Below, in pieces: positions 1 through 8,103 of a stretch of DNA of 64,000 bases (the first letter of the stretch is position 1; each line of letters starts with the position of its first letter). The position numbers and the translations under genes are program-made. The notes under the pieces are model-generated. The model had not been told where the DNA came from. It did not search any database and was given only the letters and a program-made list of their open reading frames with translations. The DNA lies in assembly GCA_019748235.1 (NCBI GenBank), contig JAIEPU010000090.1, positions 1 through 64,000 on the forward strand, read 5' to 3'. This stretch comes from a bacterium (GTDB taxonomy: Bacteria; Planctomycetota; Planctomycetia; Kolteriales; Kolteriaceae).

Positions 1-1
1 C

Positions 2-1057
2 TGGGGCACCTGGGGCTTCAAGGCCACGCCGGTCTGCGGCATGACCATGGCGCCACTCGTCGCGGGAAACCCCGTCATCATCAAACCGGCGGAACAATCA
101 TCTATCATCGCGGCTAGGTTCGTGGAGCTCATTCGTGAATCGGCTGACTTGCCTCCTGGTGTTTTGAACTTCCTCCCCGGCATTGGCGAGGAAGTTGGCG
201 CTCGGCTGGTTGAGCACCCAGATGTCGCCATCATCAACTTCACTGGATCAAAATCAGTCGGTTTGGCAATCGCGCGAACGGCTGCCGTCACTCCCCCCGG
301 TCAGCGCCATTTGAAGCATGTCCTCGCGGAGATGGGAGGCAAGAACGCCATCATCGTCGATAATGACGCCGACCTTGATGAAGCCGTTTTGGGAGTCGTC
401 CGAAGCGCCTTTGGGTATCAGGGACAGAAATGTTCTGCCTGTTCGAGAGTCATTTTGTTGCCGAACATTTTCACGACCTTTGTGGAAAGGCTTCGCGATG
501 CGACCGCGTCACTGACCATCGGACCTCCCGAAAATCCTTCTTATTCGATGGGACCCGTCATTGATGAGACTTCTCGGAATCGACTTCGCGAAGTCATCGA
601 ACTTGGCAAGCGAGAGGCAGAGTGCATTTATGCTGGCGACGTGAGCGCGATTGAGGATACCGGCTACTATGTCGCACCCCATCTCTTTGCAAACGTATCA
701 CCGAGTCATCGCTTGGCCCAGGAAGAATTCTTCGGGCCGATCCTGACTATTCTGCGCGCATCGGACATAGGAGAAGCGATTGAGATCGCCAATGGAACTG
801 ATTATGCGCTGACCGGTGGAGTCTACTCCCGGAACCCCGAACACATCGAGCGTGTCCAGTCGGAGCTAGAGGTCGGGAACCTCTACATCAATCGAAAGAT
901 CACCGGCGCGGAAGTCGATCGGCAACCGTTCGGGGGATATCGATTGTCAGGAACCGGATCGAAAGCAGGAGGCCCGGAGTATCTCCATCACTTCCTGCAT
1001 GCACGAACCGTGACGGAGAATACTCTCCGGCGCGGCTTCGCGCCAGAAGAAGATTAA
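2..1057 (+). CDS. Aldehyde dehydrogenase, probable L-glutamate gamma-semialdehyde (P5C) dehydrogenase, 5' truncated
   Basis: The frame is open from the window edge, so the N-terminus (about 160 residues of a usual ~515) is missing. The Glu-containing EMGGKN motif and the catalytic-Cys motif GQKCSACSR (Cys codon at 431) are both present, as is the IVDNDADLDEAV stretch typical of RocA/PutA-type P5C dehydrogenases rather than generic aldehyde dehydrogenases. In that family the enzyme oxidises glutamate semialdehyde to glutamate with NAD+, the last step of proline catabolism, in the cytoplasm. The stop overlaps by 4 nt the stop of the convergent downstream gene. No proline dehydrogenase is visible; it would lie upstream if linked. 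The subfamily is inferred from motifs only. Confidence 0.9.
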   Translation, partial: WGTWGFKATPVCGMTMAPLVAGNPVIIKPAEQSSIIAARFVELIRESADLPPGVLNFLPGIGEEVGARLVEHPDVAIINFTGSKSVGLAIARTAAVTPPGQRHLKHVLAEMGGKNAIIVDNDADLDEAVLGVVRSAFGYQGQKCSACSRVILLPNIFTTFVERLRDATASLTIGPPENPSYSMGPVIDETSRNRLREVIELGKREAECIYAGDVSAIEDTGYYVAPHLFANVSPSHRLAQEEFFGPILTILRASDIGEAIEIANGTDYALTGGVYSRNPEHIERVQSELEVGNLYINRKITGAEVDRQPFGGYRLSGTGSKAGGPEYLHHFLHARTVTENTLRRGFAPEED

Positions 1058-1692
1058 AGCGGCTGAAGCTCGTAAGTGACTGCTGATCCAGGTGGTAAAT
1101 CCTTGAGTTGCCTGGCTAGGTTTGCTCGCGCGGTAAGGCCGGCGATCTCATTCACCGGAACCAGATGATCGAGTACATAATCTCCGCCGAGCACGAAAGG
1201 TTGTTTCGGAGCGAGTCGCGCCCCGATCGGCAAGGCATTATGAGCTTCTTGCCACTCATGGGCTAAAGGCCAACCAGTATGCAGAGCAGGTTCGTCGAAA
1301 ATCGTGGCGGCGAAAGCTTCAAGACTTTCCGCGAACTCTTCTCGCTCTCCCGTTTCCAAATCGAACGAAACGATTCGCTCTCCCTCAATGGCAAAGGGAT
1401 GCCCGAAAATGTCTTCTGCAAAGAACAGGAGATCCGATAAGTCGCCGTACTCGCTCCATGCTTTCTGCTTGTTCCAATCGAACAGTTCATGAAGCGAATC
1501 TGTTTTGCCGAGGGGGCGCACGAGAAGGGCTGAGTCGAACGCATAAAGGCCGTTCCGCTCCGCGAGGAGAGCGGCCAATTCCCTCCCACACCTTCCCCAA
1601 CGCTGAAGCATTGACTCCGCATCCGCCCGTTCAATGGGCAAACCCATCGGGCCGATCGAGTCCTCGATCAATCGAACAAGGGAAGGTGTCAT
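1054..1692 (-). CDS. SMI1/KNR4 (SUKH)-like protein
   Basis: About 212 residues from an ATG at 1692; a TTG at 1725 is an alternative start with no better ribosome site. The middle of the protein (WSEYGDLSDLLFFAEDIFG followed by an F-x-x-E-T-G-E segment) resembles the SUKH/SMI1-KNR4 fold, which binds protein partners and occurs both in immunity proteins of polymorphic toxin systems and in household proteins. No toxin gene is adjacent, so an immunity role is not supported here. It follows the proline-rich membrane protein gene on the same strand after a short gap, and ends convergently against the aldehyde dehydrogenase. The family call is by pattern only. Confidence 0.6.
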   Translation of the reverse strand: MTPSLVRLIEDSIGPMGLPIERADAESMLQRWGRCGRELAALLAERNGLYAFDSALLVRPLGKTDSLHELFDWNKQKAWSEYGDLSDLLFFAEDIFGHPFAIEGERIVSFDLETGEREEFAESLEAFAATIFDEPALHTGWPLAHEWQEAHNALPIGARLAPKQPFVLGGDYVLDHLVPVNEIAGLTARANLARQLKDLPPGSAVTYELQPL

Positions 1693-1740
1693 GCCGGTTA
1701 ACCGTTTGAAGGGAATTCGGAACAAGAACGACGCGTTGAA

Positions 1741-2418
1741 CTAAATCTCGGATTGCACCGAAAGAGGTGGACCGAGCACGATTCCGAGGATATAGGCGCG
1801 GCGAAGCACATTCCGGTCCCGCACCATCGCCTCAAGCAAGGGATCACCCATCTCCTTCGGAATGGAAAGCGCAGGATCGACGGCGGTCTCCTTATCCTGC
1901 TTTCGCTGATCAACGAGTGAAGTGAGATGAACCCTCTCGATGTCCGAATGTACGGTCCCGGCGTGTCGGCGCTCGAGCTGACTTTGCAGGTGCCTTCCTT
2001 CCGCAGGGCGCGACTCTTGCGGAAGCGGAGGTCGCTGAGGCTGTGGACGTGATTGCCCCTTTTTGTTTTGCCGATTTTGGTTTCGCTGAGCCGGCGGACG
2101 TTGAGGGATGGGAGGGGGTGTCGGTCGCGGCTTCTTTTGACTGCTGGCTCCTCCAAAGACCTTATCGAATTCCGTAGGTAAAGATCGCTTGGATTCGGGC
2201 TTTTGCGGCCTCTGCATCGCCTGATCGAGCAAGTCGCTCGGCGAGCTTGCTTGCTTTATCTGCGGTTGAGGTTTGGGGAGCTGCGGCCGTTTGGGAGCCG
2301 CCTTCTTCTCGGCGGTCGCTCCCTTGTAAATATGGGCGATCAAGTAAATCGCCCCGACGATGACCGGGACGATGAATTCTTCCCAACCTTTAGCCTGGGC
2401 AAGAAGGTCGATGTTCAC
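1741..2418 (-). CDS. Proline/glutamine-rich single-span membrane protein, unknown function
   Basis: A hydrophobic segment near the N-terminus (FIVPVIVGAIYLIAHIY) is followed by a long Pro/Gln/Arg/Lys-rich low-complexity stretch and a conserved-looking C-terminus with a second short hydrophobic patch (AYILGIVLGPPLS). A GTG at 2418 sits 9 nt after an AAGGA site; the upstream GTG at 2427 abuts that site and is less likely. The gene lies directly downstream of floA on the same strand, so it may be part of the nfeD-floA transcript and act at the inner membrane. No enzymatic motif is visible and I do not recognise a family. Confidence 0.6.
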   Translation of the reverse strand: MNIDLLAQAKGWEEFIVPVIVGAIYLIAHIYKGATAEKKAAPKRPQLPKPQPQIKQASSPSDLLDQAMQRPQKPESKRSLPTEFDKVFGGASSQKKPRPTPPPIPQRPPAQRNQNRQNKKGQSRPQPQRPPLPQESRPAEGRHLQSQLERRHAGTVHSDIERVHLTSLVDQRKQDKETAVDPALSIPKEMGDPLLEAMVRDRNVLRRAYILGIVLGPPLSVQSEI

Positions 2419-2515
2419 CTCGTCCACTCCTTATCCACTCGATCGAGCTTCCGGGTCAGTTCGAGCAATGTCGGCTGAATCTGCCCACTCCTCCGTCCGC
2501 CCCACTGTCGCTTAC

Positions 2516-3565
2516 TTACTGCGACTCACGAACAGCCTTTGCCACCGAGCTACCAGGAGTCGGTAGAGCGAACGAGCTCCTCATATTCGTATCGGCCTGA
2601 ATATTGAGAAGTTTATAGTAGTCCCAAACGGAGAGGTGTCCCTGGTCAATGGCATCGGCAATGGCCTTGGGAATCTCCGATTCCGCTTCAACGAGTTTTG
2701 CCCGATTCTCTTCGGTGAGCGCCTTCATCTCCTGCTCACGGGCGATCGCTCGCGATCTTTCCTGCTCCGCCTCTGCTCGTGCTCGGCGAAGATCTGCCTC
2801 CGCCTGATCGACTTGCAGTTTCGCGCCGATGTTTTCGCCCACATCGACATCGGCAATGTCGATGGAGAGGATCTCAAATGCGGTTCCGGAGTCGAGCCCG
2901 CGTTCCAAAACCCGCTTGCTAATTTTGTCAGGCGCCTCTAGGACCGCCTTATACGAATCAGACATGCCGATGGTGTTGACGATACCCTCGCCGACTCGGG
3001 CGATGACGGTCTCTTCCGTCGCACCACCAACAAGCCGTTCCAGATTTGTGCGAACCGTCACCCTGGCCCGGGCGCGTAGTTGGATACCGTCCTTGGCCAC
3101 TCCATCCGCCGTGAAACGCCCCTTTGTTCCGTCGGGGCAATCGATCACGCGGGGAAGAACGCTTGTCTGAACTGCTTCCAAAATGTTGCGACCGGCAAGA
3201 TCAATCGCCGTCGCCTGCTTAAAGGCGAGAGGGATACCCGCTCTGTCGGCGGCAATAAGGGCACGAACGACACTTGGTACGTTACCCCCTGCCAGATAGT
3301 GCGATTCAAGCTCACGCGTCGTCGCGGGAACACCGGCTTGCGTTGCCATGATTTTCGCCAGAGTGATCATGCGATAGTGATGGGGCCGATCCGCAACCCG
3401 TCGAAAATACATTCCCACCATGTCCCAGAAGCTGACGCCGGCCTTCGTGAGGAGAGCCTGAAGCCAAAGACTGAAGAAATTGAAAAAGAAGTAGAGGACC
3501 GCCAGGCCGAAGATCCCGCCGATCAGTCCGACGACGATCACAAGGATGGGAAACATATTCTGCAC
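2516..3565 (-). CDS. floA: Flotillin-like protein FloA
   Basis: The length (349 residues) and layout match the FloA/YqfA (UPF0365) family: an N-terminal membrane hairpin ([20 protein letters not shown]), the segment [12 protein letters not shown], a prohibitin-like core and a long charged coiled coil ([20 protein letters not shown]). Flotillins of this family scaffold membrane microdomains. The GTG start at 3565 lies 8 nt after AAAGGA; an in-frame ATG at 3556 is the alternative. It follows nfeD by 54 nt on the same strand, the classic NfeD-flotillin pairing, which supports both calls. Confidence 0.93.
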   Translation of the reverse strand: MQNMFPILVIVVGLIGGIFGLAVLYFFFNFFSLWLQALLTKAGVSFWDMVGMYFRRVADRPHHYRMITLAKIMATQAGVPATTRELESHYLAGGNVPSVVRALIAADRAGIPLAFKQATAIDLAGRNILEAVQTSVLPRVIDCPDGTKGRFTADGVAKDGIQLRARARVTVRTNLERLVGGATEETVIARVGEGIVNTIGMSDSYKAVLEAPDKISKRVLERGLDSGTAFEILSIDIADVDVGENIGAKLQVDQAEADLRRARAEAEQERSRAIAREQEMKALTEENRAKLVEAESEIPKAIADAIDQGHLSVWDYYKLLNIQADTNMRSSFALPTPGSSVAKAVRESQ

Positions 3566-3619
3566 GTTTCATTTCCTTTACTGTCACAGCCGACTCGCTC
3601 GCGGCATTACCGGGTGAAG

Positions 3620-4138
3620 CTATTCATCATCCAATTGCCGCACGACGACGCGGTGCCCTTCCACCGACACGACCCGAACAAGTTCACCCTTCTCGATCAT
3701 GACACCTTCACTCACCGTGTCAACGCGCCGACCCGCAAAGTCGGTCGTCCCCGAGGGACGAAGGGGAGTCAGGGTCTTTCCGGTCTCTCCCATCAGAGTC
3801 ATGTAATCAAAGCCGTCGGTCGACGTGATCGCCGGAGAATCGAGATCATTGTCCGCCAGGGGAGCGGGAGCATCCAGAAACATCCGCCGACCGAAAGGAG
3901 TTTTCGCCCAGATCTTTAACACTACTCCCGGCAACACACATGCGAGGATGAGGTCGGTCGCGATCAATGCCACTCCGAGCATCGGGTGAACGAAAAAGGC
4001 GACTACCACGCTGCTGACGATGCAAACCATCGAAATGGCAAAGAGGACGCCGGCCGATGGGATGAAGAGTTCAAGAAAAAGGACCGTCAACCCAGTGAGT
4101 AGCAAGATCAGAGCGAGATGGATCGTCGGCTCAGGCAT
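3620..4138 (-). CDS. NfeD-like membrane protein
   Basis: About 172 residues with three to four hydrophobic segments (including LILLLTGLTVLFLELFIPSA) followed by a C-terminal soluble OB-fold-like domain (GETGKTLTPLRPSG ... VDTVSEGVMIEKGELVRVV) typical of the short NfeD class without the protease half. NfeD proteins of this class are membrane partners of flotillins. The ATG at 4138 is preferred to a GTG two codons upstream. It is the first gene of an apparent nfeD-floA-proline-rich protein operon. Confidence 0.88.
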   Translation of the reverse strand: MPEPTIHLALILLLTGLTVLFLELFIPSAGVLFAISMVCIVSSVVVAFFVHPMLGVALIATDLILACVLPGVVLKIWAKTPFGRRMFLDAPAPLADNDLDSPAITSTDGFDYMTLMGETGKTLTPLRPSGTTDFAGRRVDTVSEGVMIEKGELVRVVSVEGHRVVVRQLDDE

Positions 4139-5125
4139 GACCACTCGATGTCAATCAGGAATCAAATCTGTGTCATCACTCCGACACTTTCGTTCGCGAA
4201 AGCTTTGGAGAGACCCACTCTACCAGAGATTCTATGGAACTGCCGCATCGCCGAGTGTTTTGGATGAAACGGCCTAGTAGGGGGTGATCAATGGGAATTC
4301 ATCGACCAAGAATGCCGCGGTCGTAGATTTTCCCTCAAGTTGAAGAATTCGCCTCGCTCCATTTCAAGCTTTATTGAACCCGTTTTAGAATTCGTGACGA
4401 TGCTTATTCGGCATCGGTCGCGTTCTAAGTCGATATGCATCAAGCGTTCCACACTCGTCTTCCAGCAAAGCGGATCGAGCGGGGCCACATCGAATTCCGT
4501 TCTGGTATACCTCTTGCTATCTATCTGGCCGAGATCGCGAGCCCATGAAGAAACGACTCCGTGTGACGGAGATCTGCTCGCGACAGTCCAACGAGAGATG
4601 GGATCGCCGACGAGCGAACGAATTGATTGACGTTCGGCTGTCAAACAAACTTTCGCGATAAATCGCCCCGCTGATGAGAAAGAGGTTCGCGAGTAGCGAA
4701 TTGCTCGGACTCGTCGTCCTGAACGGCTGCACGGTTTCGACCTAGTGTGCATCGTGGGGGGAGTAGGGTGGGCACCCGCGAAGGAGAGACAGAGAAAAGA
4801 ACGCGGAGTGGGTACGGAAAAGACCGGTTTCTGACGATTTCCCTTTGCGTGTGGCAGAGGTAAGGCCTCTGAGTGAATGGATGACAAACAGTCCACTTAC
4901 TCAAGCCAACCGTCAACGGCTCTTGGACGTGCCAGCAACGCGGGCAGCGACACCGAACATCAGCCGATTCTGTTCCACTCCTTCTGTGCATTTCCGGCCG
5001 CGGAGGCGGTCGTATCGGCAGACCCACGGATTGGACTAGCATCGAAAGCGAAACATCAGCCCGTGGGGAGAAAGCGCGTGTATAATCTCAACAGCTCAAA
5101 TCAGCGGGGCGAAGGGAACGAGCGA
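4139..5125. other. Long intergenic stretch without a convincing gene
   Basis: Nearly 1 kb between nfeD and the FlgM-like gene. Open frames here are short or of poor composition. One minus-strand frame (4288-4896) has a plausible C-terminal third but an implausible remainder, and might be a decayed gene. A TATAAT at 5081-5086 could be a -10 element for the downstream gene, but no good -35 partner is visible at normal spacing. Confidence 0.5.
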
Positions 5126-5377
5126 GTGAATCGGACCGCCGCTTGGTTCAGCAGAAGTGTGACAACCGTGATGGATGAGGCACCGGTGAAAAAGAACTCG
5201 TACGCCCCGACGTTCTCAGCAGGGATGCACCAACTCCCTGATCATCGCAAACAGCTCATTTTCCGGATTCGCCGTCAGATTGCCGAAAATACCTACGATA
5301 CACCGGATAAGCTCAAAGCCGCCCTTGAGCGGATGTTCGACACACTTCCCTGGGCAAATCGTTCATCAAACGATTAA
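5126..5377 (+). CDS. FlgM-like small protein (putative anti-sigma factor)
   Basis: The last ~40 residues (IRRQIAENTYDTPDKLKAAL, followed by a short helix) match the pattern of the FlgM C-terminal region (R-x-x-x-I-x-x-G-T-Y-x-x-x-x-K-l-x-x-A-L), which in that family binds and inhibits the flagellar sigma factor FliA. The start is uncertain: a GTG at 5126 has GAAGGG upstream, an ATG at 5170 has no ribosome site, and the frame stays open back to 4877 with poor composition. Other motility-linked genes in the window (a flgG-like gene and csrA) lie 37-40 kb away, so context is weak. The call rests on the C-terminal motif alone. Confidence 0.5.
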   Translation: MNRTAAWFSRSVTTVMDEAPVKKNSYAPTFSAGMHQLPDHRKQLIFRIRRQIAENTYDTPDKLKAALERMFDTLPWANRSSND

Positions 5378-5441
5378 CTCGAATTGCCCTCATCATCCAT
5401 TCAAACCTGAATCTTTTCCTAGATTCACTCACTAAGTTCGT

Positions 5442-5463
5442 GCTGCTCCCTGCGGGGAGCAGC
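5442..5463 (+). terminator. Hairpin, possible terminator after the FlgM-like gene
   Basis: A perfect 9-bp GC-rich stem (gctgctccc / gggagcagc) with a 4-nt loop, 65 bp after the stop codon. There is no T-run behind it, so intrinsic termination is not certain. Confidence 0.45.
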
Positions 5464-5717
5464 GAACTGACTCAATCCCTCCCTTGCGGTCATTTCGTCG
5501 TTTTGCATTGAAATTCGCCAAGCATCTATCCAATCTTCCGTCCCACCGGCAAAATTCCTCTTCCATCATTTTCGAAGGGCTTGTATGGGCCCCGCGTTGA
5601 TTCAGTGTCGGCCATCCTGGCTGAGGATGCGGACGCTGCGGGCCATGCAGAATAGGAAGGTGACCAGTCTCATGGACTGGGAATGCCTTGCCTCAGAAAA
5701 TGGGGGCTTGTCGTACC

Positions 5718-6515
5718 ATGGATATCGCGTGCTCGACCCTTTGCTTCACGAACGATCCGCTCGTTCCAACGTTGCGGCTCATCGCGGAATTGGAATTCAG
5801 CAAAGTCGACTTGGCGGTAACCGATGATAGCCCACATGTGACGACCGAGTCACTCGTCACGAATCAGTCGGGCGTCATCAATGAGCTAAAGCTCGGTCCG
5901 ACATTGGGATTCTCGGCCGTCACTCTTCGCACCGCGCGTAAGGGGGACGCCTTAGAGGAATGTGTCGACGCGACCGCGCATTTCTGCAAGCAGATTGCCG
6001 CTCCGATCCTCGTGCTCGATGCGTCTCCCGCTGACACGCACTTTGACGACGAAGTCAGCCGACTGAAACATCTCGTTCGAATTGCCCGCACGCATGGCGC
6101 GATCACGACGGTAAGCACCCGGATCGGTACATTGACACAGAATCCGGCCGTGGCGGTCGCGCTTTGTGAGCAAGTTGATGGATTGGCCCTCACTCTCGAC
6201 CCCAGCCACTATGTGTGCGGCCCGCATCAAAACAAGGGCTACGATGAAGTCTTCGCCTACGTCCAGCATACTCATTTGCGGGATACTGGTAGGCGAATGG
6301 ATCAATTGCAAGTGAAAGTCGGCCGGGGTGAGATCGAATACGGCAAGATCATTAGCTCGCTTTGTCTGTTCGGCTACAACGGAGCCCTCACGGTTGCGAT
6401 GGAAGATAAGCTTTCCGGCGATGATTTCGACGTGATGCTCGAAACTCGTAAGCTTCGGCTGCTTCTCGAAAGTTATATCGTTCAGCGAGATACGGCGCTT
6501 TTCCGCGCGGCCTGA
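5718..6515 (+). CDS. Sugar phosphate isomerase/epimerase-like TIM-barrel protein
   Basis: About 265 residues from ATG 5718, where the sequence MDIACSTLCFTNDPL begins the first barrel strand; upstream in-frame residues look like leader noise. Features of the AP-endonuclease-2/xylose isomerase-like superfamily are visible: a C-terminal half with DPSHY, then HTHLRDT (metal-binding His) and GRGEIEYGKIISSL before a final strand. Such proteins usually isomerise or epimerise small sugars or inositols in the cytoplasm; the substrate cannot be read from sequence. The 3' end overlaps the convergent glycosyltransferase gene by 34 bp. Confidence 0.8.
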   Translation: MDIACSTLCFTNDPLVPTLRLIAELEFSKVDLAVTDDSPHVTTESLVTNQSGVINELKLGPTLGFSAVTLRTARKGDALEECVDATAHFCKQIAAPILVLDASPADTHFDDEVSRLKHLVRIARTHGAITTVSTRIGTLTQNPAVAVALCEQVDGLALTLDPSHYVCGPHQNKGYDEVFAYVQHTHLRDTGRRMDQLQVKVGRGEIEYGKIISSLCLFGYNGALTVAMEDKLSGDDFDVMLETRKLRLLLESYIVQRDTALFRAA

Positions 6516-8023
6516 TTCAGTTGATCGGCCAGCCATCCAGGAATGAGCCTGACGAGAGTGACGTTCCCTCGAGTCGCGACGACTTCGACCTCGTATCCCG
6601 GATCAGACTTTCTGCTCCGCTCACCGTGAAGACGAACGTCGTTCAATAGATCGTTGTGGACCAGGGCGGGCACAACATTACCTGCTGACTCCGCCGTTCG
6701 TTCGAGTTGTTCAATTCCCATGATTGCCTGAACATTCCGCCGACCATAGTAGCGGGTCGTGACCGCATAGACGCTCTTACGCGCGGATCTGACTTGAAGC
6801 GTTAGAACTCTATCCGTCGGTCCAATTTCACTCTCGATGACTGGGCCGATGGCTCGAAGGTCCCCTTCGAGTTCCCGATTTTGCGGCCGCCATAAGACTT
6901 CACTTCCAGAGACGAGTGCAAGGATGCCTGCTGCAAGTGCGAAGCGCCGAATGCCACTTCCCTCGAACCACTTGACCTGACTCCCGGCGAGAGAGATTAG
7001 CATCGCGAAACCTGGATAAATCGGCACGAGGTACCAATTCCACTTCGCCCAGGCAAACGAGAGCGCGACGGGGAGAACGGTGGACCAACACCATGCGAAA
7101 ATGAAGAGGCGATCATTTCGGCTTCGAAACAGGACGATGGTGGCGCCAACCCATGCCGCGATCGCTATCCAACCCCACTCCGGCTGCTTCCGAATCAGAA
7201 AGTCGAGGTAATACGTCGCCGGCGCGCCCGGGGTATCGACCTCGGGATAGATGTCCGAGAAGAATTGCAGGAAGTGCCTGGAGAAATAGTCACGCAGAAA
7301 GATGTCGCCGTGTACCCACCATTGGTGAAGATGCCAGGGGGTCGCTATCAATCCACCCAACGCGAGTGACAGCCACCATTCCTTCTGCTTCAGAAAACGA
7401 ATATCGCGCGCAAGGAGAGCGTAACTGAGTTCTACGACAGGCGCGAGCCCCCCAGCCGCTCCCTTCGTCATGAGAGCAAGACCGAAAATAGCTCCGCTTG
7501 CCCAATGCCAACCAGGGCGTTCGAGGGCGTGCCAGAACAAAACGAGTTGAAGAGTGATCCAGAATGTGATGGGGCCCTCGAGTTGACCGCGCGTGGCATA
7601 TCTTGAGAATTCAGGAATGGCGACAAGGATTAACCCGGCGACCAGGCCAACCCACACTCCTCGATTTCGACCGATGAAGAAGGTGACGAGCAGTACCGTT
7701 CCCAGCCCGCAAAGGGAAGAGACCAGCCGAGCGGAGAATTCGCTCACCCCGAGCGAAAGAAAAGCGATGGTGGTTCCCCAAAACGCGAGAGGAGGCTTGT
7801 GGAAGTTCGGCGCGTCATTCCAGTGAATCGTGAGCCAATCACCGGTCGCGATCATCTCGCGACTCATCTCGGCATACCATGCCTCGTCCCAATGACGAAG
7901 GGCACTCCACGTCATCCGTGGGAGCCAAAGAATAGAAACGAGAATGAGGAGAAACGCGCAGCACCATAGGACGGGCGTGCGGCGGCAGACGCGATCAGTC
8001 GATGGAGTTATCTCGGAGCCCAT
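6482..8023 (-). CDS. GT39/ArnT-like membrane glycosyltransferase
   Basis: About 513 residues with roughly ten hydrophobic segments. The N-terminal loop holds the acidic pair of the PMT/ArnT fold (RHWDEAWYAEMSREM), followed by NFHKPPLAFW and ATRGQLEGP, all characteristic of polyprenyl-phosphate-sugar-dependent glycosyltransferases (GT39/GT83, C-type GT-C fold). A soluble C-terminal domain follows the last membrane span. The acceptor is unknown; lipid A-like or protein glycosylation are both possible. The start is the ATG at 8023 or a GTG at 8035. It lies 80 bp downstream of tex with a hairpin between them, so independent transcription is likely. Confidence 0.88.
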   Translation of the reverse strand: MGSEITPSTDRVCRRTPVLWCCAFLLILVSILWLPRMTWSALRHWDEAWYAEMSREMIATGDWLTIHWNDAPNFHKPPLAFWGTTIAFLSLGVSEFSARLVSSLCGLGTVLLVTFFIGRNRGVWVGLVAGLILVAIPEFSRYATRGQLEGPITFWITLQLVLFWHALERPGWHWASGAIFGLALMTKGAAGGLAPVVELSYALLARDIRFLKQKEWWLSLALGGLIATPWHLHQWWVHGDIFLRDYFSRHFLQFFSDIYPEVDTPGAPATYYLDFLIRKQPEWGWIAIAAWVGATIVLFRSRNDRLFIFAWCWSTVLPVALSFAWAKWNWYLVPIYPGFAMLISLAGSQVKWFEGSGIRRFALAAGILALVSGSEVLWRPQNRELEGDLRAIGPVIESEIGPTDRVLTLQVRSARKSVYAVTTRYYGRRNVQAIMGIEQLERTAESAGNVVPALVHNDLLNDVRLHGERSRKSDPGYEVEVVATRGNVTLVRLIPGWLADQLNQAARKSAVSR

Positions 8024-8062
8024 CCTTGCGCTCACTCACTGATGTCTCGTAGGCTTCGGAGC

Positions 8063-8090
8063 ACTGTTTCCGCTTCATCGCGGAAACAGT
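8063..8090 (-). terminator. Perfect 11-bp hairpin between tex and the glycosyltransferase gene
   Basis: actgtttccgc pairs exactly with gcggaaacagt across a 6-nt loop, just downstream of the tex stop on the minus strand. No T-run follows on either strand, so it may be a factor-assisted terminator or an mRNA 3'-end stabiliser. Confidence 0.5.
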
Positions 8091-8103
8091 TCCGCACTAA
8101 GGA

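Noticed and set aside
3080-3919. 279-residue frame antisense to floA and nfeD
   Set aside because: It lies wholly opposite two recognised genes, has an Arg/His-rich composition typical of antisense reading, and has no ribosome site or family resemblance.
4288-4896. 202-residue minus-strand frame in the gap upstream of nfeD
   Set aside because: Ser/Arg/Pro-rich N-terminal two thirds look non-coding. Only the last ~70 residues are plausible, and no start with a ribosome site supports them; left as a possible decayed gene.
4725-5110. Possible tmRNA start (ggctgcacggtttcgac)
   Set aside because: The following ~370 bp lack the tag-peptide frame and a tRNA-like 3' half with a T-loop, so the resemblance is chance.
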